DNA of 37,090 bases from Branchiostoma floridae. Taxonomy: Eukaryota > Chordata > Leptocardii > Amphioxiformes > Branchiostomatidae. Positions 1 through 10,600 of the stretch are shown in pieces (position 1 is the first letter of the stretch; each line of letters opens with the position of its first letter). The notes below the pieces were generated by a model, which searched no databases, had not been told where the DNA came from, and saw only the letters and a list, made by a program, of their open reading frames with translations. The translations under genes and the position numbers were made by a program. The stretch covers positions 99,917 through 137,006 of the forward strand of contig NW_023365793.1 in assembly GCF_000003815.2 (NCBI RefSeq). The letters are read 5' to 3'.

Positions 1-217
1 TTGAAAGCCCAAAATAGCATAAAAAGCAAATCATTTACTTATCAAGAATAATATAATTATTGTTGCTAATATCAAACCCTGTATAAATAAAATGGTAGTG
101 GATAATTGCAATCTTAAGTTGATTAAAACTTACATGGTATCATTCCCTAATAATGCAAATGAGAAAATTTTATCAAAGTCAAGTACATAACATTTGACTT
201 TCCTTCTAATTCCACAG

Positions 218-292
218 GCCCTCCGCATGACAAGTAGGACCCCGACTGGTAAAGACAAGGAAGGCAAACGGGAACTGTCAACACAAAGATGA
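218..292 (+). CDS. Possible terminal exon of an upstream gene (partial)
   Basis: A pyrimidine-rich tract ending in CACAG at 217 looks like a splice acceptor. From 218 only one of the three phases stays open, for 24 codons, ending at TGA 290-292. It would encode a basic, Ser/Thr/Lys-rich tail containing TPTGKDKEGKREL. I recognise no family. No AATAAA follows closely, and nothing upstream is visible, so this may equally be chance. It is listed because the acceptor and the single open phase agree. Confidence 0.22.
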   Translation, partial: ALRMTSRTPTGKDKEGKRELSTQR

Positions 293-2816
293 CCGTTCAG
301 AATGCAGTAATTTACTTTAATTGTTCATTGGTCTTGGAACAAATTTAATGCAATTTTAAGCGAAAAATATAAAGTTTGATTCATGTTTACTTCGAGATCT
401 TAGACCAAAAGACCTACTAAGTATTCTTTGCTGCACCTTTCCTTAGGCTGGTAGACACTTTGCAATGTATCTTGGGCAATTTGAGAAGAAATGACAAGAC
501 GGTTAATCTTTTTAAAGAGTACATTAACAAAAATTACATTGCAAAAAAGGCTATGTTATTTTGCAATAACACAAAAAACAGAAACGCGTGCATTCGCGCA
601 AAGACATAAGCGCACAGACGGACCCACGTACAAATAAATTAACACATGCCTACTTGAACAATATAGAGTGCTTAATTTAATCATATCTCATTTAAACAAA
701 AATCACACCTGATTAATGAAAGGAAAAAGATCGTCAAGATCATAGTCCTGTTCTTTGTTTCATGAAGTCACGAATGTAAAATAGTGTCGAAGGCAGTATG
801 AAATTACTTGATAACAATTTTTTACATTAAGGATGAAATAATAATGGTAACTGTTGAATTATACTGTATCCAGGAATTTTAATTTGCACACGTGCAATAT
901 ACTTGTTATTACATCCAAGCCAAATAAATCAACAAGCAATAATATATATGTCTACAGATATCCTTTCCTTTAATTAAGGTATAAAGGTAAGAACGTAGTC
1001 AGGGAGTTTTCTATAATTGGACTTCCAGTGATGGTGAGCCTCAATACCCCTCTTCATTACATCTTCTAGCTGATCTGAGCAAACTCAAAAATAAGTTCGG
1101 AGACTTCATTTCTCTTAAAAATTTTTTTTTCGATTTTTCAACTGACGTGGTTCTACAATCTTAAGGTTTGGACGGGCACTAAACAGCTCATCGGGGAGGA
1201 CAACAGTATGAGAAAAAATCACCGCTACCGAATGTCGTATGAGGCAAAAATCACCGCTACCGAATGTCGTGGAGCATCGTGGTCATGGGCCGTGAGTAAG
1301 TGAGTGAGTGTCCACATTTGCAACTAGAAGAACAACCAACGATCGAATTTCTATATATGTCTGTCCAAACCTCCCATCCAGAGGAAGATGATACATATCT
1401 TAATTCAAAGGGGCATTTCACTTCAGAAGAGACTGTTATTTTTCGAAAGATATTAATTGTAGGAAGTGACAAATGCATACTAATTCATATTCTACGATAA
1501 AGTACCTATTAGCCCACATGCATAAAAAACATTTAGTCTTCTCAAAACTCCCCATGTACCCTCTAAGTGAATTAATCAACCTTGGCCTTCATGTGCCTTT
1601 CAACGCCTGACTTAAGTTACAAAACTAATTTAAGAGGCGTTAAGAAAAACACGTTTTGTCATATGTTCTTTGATATCTTGTGAACAATTGACCTTTTGCT
1701 GGGCTTAGCGCCCCATATTTATGCTGAAAATATTCACCATAAAGCAGGTGTCTACACGCAAAGGGCATGCATGCATAGGGTCTTTCATATTGTTCTCCAA
1801 ACACACGGTTGAAAATACATTTATACATATATCATCTATTGTCTATAACACAGCTGAATAAACGTTCAAATGCCACAGTGTAGTTTTGTGCAGTTAGCAT
1901 GAATAAACTTCACGAGACGACACATACGTCTTTATGAAATTCCACTCGTTTAGCATTTACATATTGAGTATTGCACTGGTACATTGACTAAAAACTAGGC
2001 ATCTTGTTTTTTAATTGTTATCAGTTATCACTTAACCTGTCATACGCCATGTAGTAAGACTAGGACTCTGTCAGATGCTAATTGCACAATCTATACTAAT
2101 CGTGACAAATAATTTGTGTTACTTTGTGTAGATCGGCAACCCATATGCAGAAATACTTCCTGCTTTGAAATCAGGAAGCAGAAACCGTGAATTTCCGTCA
2201 GTAAAAGATAAATTTATTTCAAATATTTCTCTTATGTTTCATATTTTTGTGCACACACGCGCATGGTAAGAAAATCACCACACAGTCAAAGGTTATGGTA
2301 GGTACACAGTTGTAAATGATACGATTGTTACATAGTCGTTAAAATTTCAAATGTGTAGATAGACGATAGCTTTTGAATCAAATTTATGGCCTGTACGTTG
2401 TTTATGCGATTGCCAATTGTTAGTTTCCTTTGTTTCCCCCATGAAATCTACACAACTATAAAACTTATCAAACAAAAACGTAACAACAAATGTTGGGCAA
2501 CAGAACTCGACAACTGAACTTGAAATTTTCATTCCGTTAAACCCTACGAAGTGTGCATATGTTTCCGCCAGTCACAATATGGTCTCAAAATTTGGCACAT
2601 CTGGAAAGTATGCCAAGAGTAAACTTTAACAATCAAAACGTTTTTAAAAAGCGTAGCTTATTATTAAGGGATGAGTCAACTCTACGTAGAAAAATTACAA
2701 AAGAAAACATTACAAATTGACGGAAAAGGGGATGTTTTTATTTGATGATAATTTATAAATACATGTTCTTTTTTTGCCTACTGTTGTCCCCGGCCTCTGT
2801 CAGTAATTGGCATGTC
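293..2816. other. Non-coding AT-rich stretch
   Basis: I see no supportable gene. Short ORFs of 60-75 codons occur on both strands but show no motif, signal peptide or splice-site support. The only structure noted is a 25-bp direct repeat at 1214-1238 and 1246-1270. Confidence 0.5.
1214..1270. repeat. 25-bp direct repeat, 32-bp period
   Basis: A 25-bp sequence centred on ATCACCGCTACCGAATGTCG occurs at 1214-1238 and again, identical, at 1246-1270. Only two copies are present. No function is apparent. Confidence 0.75.
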
Positions 2817-3500
2817 GGACACTTCGGAAAATGGACACTTCAGCCCCCCGCTAATCAGGACATTTCGGCCCCAAGCCGAGGACACTTCGGCCCCAAGCCG
2901 AGGACACTTTGGCCCCGGATCCAGTCCACGATAGTTACCAAACACGTAGCCCGAATGGACTAAATAACGTATAATTTTAGGATGCATTGCACCTTGCTAA
3001 TACAGTTTGCTTTGACATCCATCACACAAATATACAGTATTATATAGTGTTCTCTTGTGTACTCGAGAAAATCGCCATTGGGTTTCCGGGGCATGAAGAC
3101 GCACGACCCTAGCTTCCAAGTCTTACCTGCCGCGATGTGGAGTTAGCCGTCTTAAAAAGTACTAAGAAATCAACATGTACAACGCGACCTGCTACAAATA
3201 TTTTTTGTTTACTGTTCAACTACCGGGTCGCCATATTAGAAAGGTTCAGGAAATCACGTGGTCCGGTACCCGCCTGTCAACGCCCATGGCCAACCGGTTT
3301 CCGACACACAACGCACAGAGAACAAGTCTTCGTCTCACGACACCCAACGCACAGGGGACGAGGGCAAGTCTCGCACATAAGAACTAGCGGGGCCGAAGTG
3401 TCCTCCAAGCCTGGTCTGAAATGTCCTCGGTCTGGGGTCGAAGTGTCCTGGACTTGGGGCCGAAATGTCCGGGCCGAAGTGTCCATGTGCCGAACTGTCC
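2817..3500. mobile_element. Foldback-type element with repetitive inverted ends
   Basis: The left end carries five copies of an 11-mer close to GGACACTTCGG, starting at 2817, 2833, 2858, 2880 and 2902. The right end carries six copies in reverse complement, ending at 3403, 3426, 3448, 3470, 3484 and 3500. The inner copies on both sides are spaced 22 bp with a shared spacer resembling CCCCAAGCCGA; the outermost step is 16 bp on both sides. Long inverted arms made of short direct repeats are the hallmark of foldback elements. The roughly 470-bp middle (2920-3390) has no recognisable transposase, so the element is probably non-autonomous. I could not identify a target-site duplication, so the exact ends are uncertain. 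Confidence 0.72.
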
Positions 3501-4697
3501 TGATACCCCAGCAATGCTATTTGTATATCATTTGTCATGAAGGCTGGCGTTTCCTGCCTTGACAAGTGAGCTGGGGGAAGTGCTATGTATTTTCCATGAA
3601 GAAGTTTAGCTCCAACTGTTTTTGACATGTTTACAGGGCTGCGAAAGGCAAAAAATGTAATATTTTAAAAGTTTTTAAAAATGTTTTGTTACCTAAAATC
3701 CTGAAAAAAAAAACACGATGACGACTAGAATACACTGTATCATGATCATGAGGTTTCAATCAATTATCTTGCAATTTTTCTGAAATGCATTTAAGTGAAA
3801 TTGGCAACGCAAATCTTATTTGTTTCAGAACGGTATGTCGTCCATGAACCGTTGTGTCGCGCAGTGATGCAATTTTTCACTTCTCGGAAGATGGCGTTGA
3901 GCAATGGTCACACGGCTCATTGAGTGTCCGCAGTTGATTGAGAACGCTTGCAAACGCGATAGATAATATGTGTCGTTCGCGCCTGTCCAAGTCGCGTCTT
4001 TGGGAACGGGCTAGTAAATGACTCGAACGGGGAAAGTGGGGAAGATCAGTTAGGAACGGTTGGAATACCGATCGAAAGCCGTCCTGGGCATTCGGGCATT
4101 TTATTATTACAAGGCTTTGTTCTTAAAGCCAAGAGTAATGACGTTAACAAAATTCAAGCAACGATTAATTGTGTTCAAATATTGTCTTTCATATTATAAA
4201 CTGTTAACTTCCCTCTAATAACAATTGACACTATTGTGTTGAGGCTAAATGGTCAAAAGACCATCACATATCGATGATTCCAGAATTAAATTTTCTCCTT
4301 TAGACCATATCATTTTATCTTATTACTGGTTGCCCTTGATTTAATGCATGGATTATATGGTTAGCGTCATAGGAATGTAAGTTTAACTCGATGTTGCAGA
4401 AAGATAACTAACCTAAATTGTATATTTACTGGGGGGGGGGTTCTAAACTAACTTATTCTAACAAAACGCCGTGGCTATACACATGACGCAAACATAAATA
4501 CGTTGCCCAGAACGTCACAATGAGTCACAGGCCTTCTGAAGTGTTTTCAAAGCCAGTGTATGGTTCCTATGGTTGCATTACCTGTCAAAGTACAATTTAT
4601 CTCAATGTGCAAATATAGCAAATGGTTTGGGTTAATGTTTATCTATCGTGGCCTTAACATGACTTCTCTACGCCCATATGGAACCCAGAAAAAGAAA
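3501..4697. other. Intergenic region upstream of the D10C/EGF gene
   Basis: No coding signal is seen. A G10 homopolymer lies near 4431-4440. The 3' part must contain the promoter and 5' UTR of the gene starting at 4698, but I see no convincing TATA box or initiator. Confidence 0.4.
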
Positions 4698-7600
4698 ATG
4701 GCCGTTCTGTTTTGCCTCATTGCTGTAATGTTTGCTTCAAAAGGTAAGTCTGGTATGGAATACGGAATGATTTGGTCTGGTTGCACATCAGACGATATTC
4801 TCTTATTGTTAAAATAACTGTACTGGTATCAGCAATCATCATATACTACACCATGTTACTGCGGTGCTGTTAGTAGAGTGTATCCTACAACATTGCGTTT
4901 TACTTCTCCTTTTTTGTTACCTCCGAGATCTGACTTTCAGATATACAATTGCTTTTGCTAACAAGACTCAGTTGTAAGTATGTTGTTGTGTGTCTTCTTA
5001 CTTAAGCTACAAAAGCTGCTACTCCCAGTCCAGACCCATGCGAACCTCAGCAGCACACGGTACTGAACGAACCCCTCAGAAGTGTTGGTCATGTCTACCA
5101 GACCAACCAAGCTCCTATCTGTGACCGTAATCTGGCCTTCGGCTGGTACAGATTCGACAGTCCTGCAGGTAATCTACCATTCTATCTCTGGCTGTATGCT
5201 AAATACACTTTAACACGTATACACATGTACTGTGACTTTAGAAACCTACATGACAGAAAGCATATATAATATATACATATACGCACACACACACACATGC
5301 ACACTCACACACACACATATGTACCACAGAGACATACACAATGGCACATGTGAGGAAGTCTGAGTTTCACTATATGTAGTCTAACTGCAACATAATCTAT
5401 TAATGACGGTAACGGAGCCTTTTCAACTTATAAGGATACCAAGTCCGGGGTTCCACAAGGGAGCTGCCTGGGTCCGTTGTTGTTTTGTCTCTATACCAAT
5501 GACTTGGCCACCATAACAAAGAAGGCCGAACTAGTCATGTATGCCAATGACACTACTCCCTTTGCTTCCGCACCCAGTGCTAGAGCAGTAGGAAGTATCT
5601 TACAGTCAGATCTCACGCGCATCTGGGAATGGATACAAATAAATAAGCTTATTCTTAATGTCGGAAAGACAAAGTCCATACTCCTGGGCAGTCACCATAA
5701 ACTAAAGCATAATCCAACACTGGATCTCACTGTAGGGGGGGAAGAAAATAATGCAAGTTAGCCAAGCTGAACTCCTGGGTTACACAGTAGACCAACACCT
5801 ATCCTGGAATTTGCATGCTAACAAGATCAAAAGAAAGATGACAGGAGTCACAGCAACAATCAGGAAGTAGAAAGATTACTTTCCTGAAGACACACTAAAA
5901 ACAGTAATCCAATCACTTGTACTTACGCATCTTGACTACTGTTCTGGGATACTTTCCTCAACAGCACAAACACAGCTAGACAGACTACAAATAATCCAAA
6001 ACAGAGCTGCAAGGTTAGCCGCAAATACATCACACACAACAAGCTCAGAAGTGATACACGATCGACTATGTTGGCCGTCAGTTAAGAAAAGAATGTTCAC
6101 AACAACAATCTGTGCCTTCCATAAGATAGTGACGACTAAAGAACCAAAATGTATGTATGACAACTTAAGAAATATAAACACCGCACATCACCACAACACA
6201 AGGCTATCACAGAGAGGAGGCTACGTACAACCTAAACCCCGTACAAATGCATTGACCAGAACATTTCAATAAAGATGTATAAAGACCTACAACACACTCC
6301 CCACAAGTATTACAACAAAAAAACAGGAAGTATTTAAGACTAAGTTAAGAGAGTGGGTAAAGGCACAGAAAGACAAAAACCAGCCACTCACTTCATGGTG
6401 GTAAAAATGAAACCCATCTCTCGGTTTCAATTATGTTTTGTTTTATTCATGATGTATCAATGACTATTATTATTATTATTTTTGCTATATGATTTATATG
6501 CTTTCAAATACTGTTTGTTTCAATACTTCAGTTCAAATTGTATTTGATTTACTATGATTTTGCTCGACCTCTGACCTCTCTCACTCTGTTTCTGAGTTGA
6601 TATTACCAAGTTTCTGTCAATTCAATTTGACATTTTGTTGTATATATAAGAACTAAGTTGATTTATTTTGTTTTACTTCACGTTTGCAAATCACTGTTTT
6701 TCAGTTTACCATATGTTTGCTTTCTGTTATTTCAAAGTTATAATTTGTATTATTTGTACATTTCTGTTGCTATTATTTCTGTATTGTTTTAATGTGGACT
6801 CCAGGAAGACTAGTGTATTTCTAATGGAGATCTAAATAAACCAAACCAAACCAAACATATTAGCAACATACCTACCTATAGCATACATAGCAACACATTT
6901 ACAATAACACTACAAAAACTCTAAATGCACTCCTACCAAGACAATGAGACTCCTGAAATTTCTTTCTATGTACTGTAACGTTATATAAAAATACACATGT
7001 GTACAATACAAATTATATAAAAATCCACACACACAAATCACGCGTGCAAACAGGCATAAGATATACAAAAACACGAAAAGTTAAAAACACCATCACAGAA
7101 GCTCGTACACCGGCACACGCACTGATTTAAATCATGCATATGCACATGCACAGTAGAATAGTGTGTTCAATGTTTAGTAATCTTATTTGACTTTACATCA
7201 TGGTAAGATGAAGCATTAAAAGTCAAGGACATTTTACAGACTTAAACAAAGGGTGTATCGTATTCTAGCATGTATTACAGAATAATCTATACAATAAATA
7301 CAATACAATGTGTTTCATTACAGTTTTAACTTTCAAATTGTTTTATTTCATCTTAAGCTTTACGAGTTGTTTCTTGTAATCAGAGATTAAAATATGGATA
7401 TTCACGTAATCATTGTCTGGAATTTCGGCGTAGTCGTTCTTATGAATATAATCTGTTTTTAGGCAACGAGATCCCCCTGACATGTCCCCCTACCAACCGA
7501 TGCGGCACACACACCACAGTCTGGCTCAACCTGACCTCCAACCCTTCAGCTAACGACGGGATCGTCGTGACTAACGGCTGTGCCCATTTTGTTTCACCTG

Positions 7601-10600
7601 GTGTGACTGACGACTGTTGTGCCTGGAGAACTAACGTGGCCGTGAAAAACTGCAGCAGCTACCTGGTGTACGCGCTGGGACACACGCGGCACCAGTGTGC
7701 TTACGCCTTCTGTGCTGGTGAGTTGAACCAATGAGAATAAATCATAATTACTTTATATCATGTTCATACAATTCCAAAGATTTTATTCATATTCTGATTT
7801 TCTAATGATATCATATTTTCGAGAAGGTGAAAAGAAAACTGTTTCTTGATATGAGTTCTAATTCTATCATTACGTTTATTCCTCACACAGTGAATCACGA
7901 GCAATATGTTCTATGTTGAATATCAGAGGCTATTATTTTGGGTAGTAGGGTTATTTTTTTTGGATTCCTAGTGTGTTGAATTCACGAATAATCATATTGT
8001 TAACATCCATCCAATGCCATCATCTCCTACCACATGTTGTCTCGTTCTAAATCTACCAGGCTTCTACTCACGAAAATGCGTTCTCATACATTTATTTTCA
8101 CGGCTCGTAGCCTCCCCGCGAACCATTGACCTTGCGCAATATACAATTGGATAGGCCGTTTACTTTACGCAGATAAAATGTGAGCTACTCGTTTTATTTA
8201 ACATGGTACTGCTGTACACAGTTCCTAAATAATAGCATTAGAATATATGAAACATTATTTCATTCTTTTGATACTTTTGTATCTAGATAATTTGTAACAT
8301 TTGTAAATTGGATGTAATTCAGTGTAGATAGAACTGCGATTTCCCGATAAACATCATATCTATTCTTACGATTCTACCGTCGACAGTGAGAATTGCCGTC
8401 TCTAAGAGTATACTATAGTATACTATAGATGGATTTGTAACTGAATTTTCATCTTTAGCCGTTCACGTTCCCTTGTTTACTCTCTCTGCAGGGACAGAGG
8501 TTCCGTGTCCATTGGGGTACGAGTCACCTAACTCAAATTTTACACCTGGCTGCAAAGGTATGTTGATCACATAGACTCACATACACCATAGTCCAAGGTT
8601 CTCGATAAGCGAAATCTGTTTGGCAATCGCGGGCATTCAACATCAGGCGACGCATTTCTTGGATCCTGACAGGATCGGTCACGCAATCAATTTTCGTCAA
8701 CTAGTTAGTAAATATTTAGTCGTTACGTGCGTCAATGCTCAGTCCATTTTTCTTCTTGAATTTTGCACAGCATAAATCACACAAAGGGCTCTTTATTTCT
8801 TTATTTGAATTTACCACATGCAAAAACAAGTGGAAGGGAGGACAAAACAGGTGTATCAACACCTTTACAAGTTGTCCTCGGTTATTTTGAATCGTGCGAA
8901 ATGATGTTGCCAGTGCTAAATGAAGCCAATTACAGGCAACTTCATTGCTTTTTTTTTTCATTTTCCCAAAGCACCCATCATGTTTTAAAGATGACAGGTA
9001 ACTAAGTAATATTGCATATTCCTTATAAAGAAATTATGGATACGAATGAAATCCTCCCCTTAGATGGCTGTCAAATAAAATGACGCTACATACACACACA
9101 CACATACACACACACGCACGCACACACACACAATCGCTGCCAAATTTCTACCAAAGGTAATAGCAGTTTGGCAGCTGAGGTCAGGTAGCCAGGCCATCTC
9201 TTAGATCAATGCAACATTTACTTCCCTGTTCTTGAAGGCTGTGTAGGCTGTTTTATACCTTTCGCCAAAGCTAGTAGCAAACATTACTGTATCAGTTGAA
9301 CGGTCTTTACAAAATAAAATTCACATTAGTTTATCACTTACACATTCAAAGGTCGCTCGTTACATGGTAATATTTGTTTTTGTATATTCGAGCCATGGAA
9401 AAATACTGGTAACGTTATAGGTTACTGACAATATAATATGGGTGTTTCGTACTCAGATTCTAATATGTTTGCACTTGACTTAAAGAGCAGCCTGAATACC
9501 CTCTATCATTGTATCAGTTTGTGTTGACGTGAGTTTAGCTGTTTTTTCTCGGGTCTGTTTACCTGCTATATCATGGGCTAAAATAAACAACTATACTGTC
9601 CATTTATGCTGCTAATACCAAACTTTTTGCAGACATCGACGAGTGTGCTACCGGCACAAGTGGATGTAGCCAACTTTGTGAAAACACAGACGGAAGTTAC
9701 TACTGTAGATGTAATGATGGCTACCAGCTGGGCCCTGACAACCACACGTGTACTGGTAAGGTCGGATCTGCTTGTAATGGAAAATGGACCGATAGGCACG
9801 TAATTGGTTCCAATCGTTTCAAGTTGCCCAAGCTATAGGGAAATGACGTTACAAAACATTCTTTGAATGCTATATGGAAACATGATATACAATTAGGTTG
9901 ATGGGGCGACGGGGGTTTGGTTTAGGCTTTCCGCCAAACATTCACAGTCCTGTTTTGCCTACTGCATGACATCAATGGCATGTTTACGTACTTTAATGTT
10001 CATTGCTGAAAGTCACAAAAACTAATTAGTGTTAGCATCTTGATAGCCGTAAGTTATTTTACAACCAACCATTCGATCAATCAATCAATGACAAAGGTCA
10101 GAGTGTACTGGCAACAACAGGTCTGGTATCGTTTGCTTACAAAGTATTGCATCTTACTGTAAGATTTTAAAACTGCAAAATTATCAAGCGGAATATATAT
10201 TAGTACCCAGAAAAGTGTCAAAATTGTATCTACACAAGAGTTGTACTTTGATCGACTGTGTGTTAACTATTAATTCACTCTTTTTTTCCGAGGTGGATAT
10301 ATAAGTTTGATATAAAAATAACAATATCTGTGATTACCATTATCTCTCATGCTGATAATTTCCTACAAATAAAAGGAAAAGACTGTATTTATTGGACCTA
10401 AAATAAAATCTTATTCAGAGCCAACGCCGACACCTCCCAGTCCAGACCCATGCGAACCTCAGCAGCACACAGTACTGAACGAACCCCTCAGAAGTGTTGG
10501 CCATGTCTACCAGACCAACCAAGCTCCTATCTGTGACCGTAATCTGGCCTACGGTTGGTACAGATTCGACAGTCCTGCAGGTAGGCTTTATGTTTCCTCT

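Noticed and set aside
3137-3628. Overlapping open frames on both strands
   Set aside because: They lie within the foldback element and read the same short repeats; the repeated codons are a product of the DNA repeat.
4431-4440. G10 run and other homopolymers as regulatory G-quadruplexes
   Set aside because: Single homopolymer runs are common in this sequence and do not by themselves give the four-run pattern; only 25815-25935 looks suitable.
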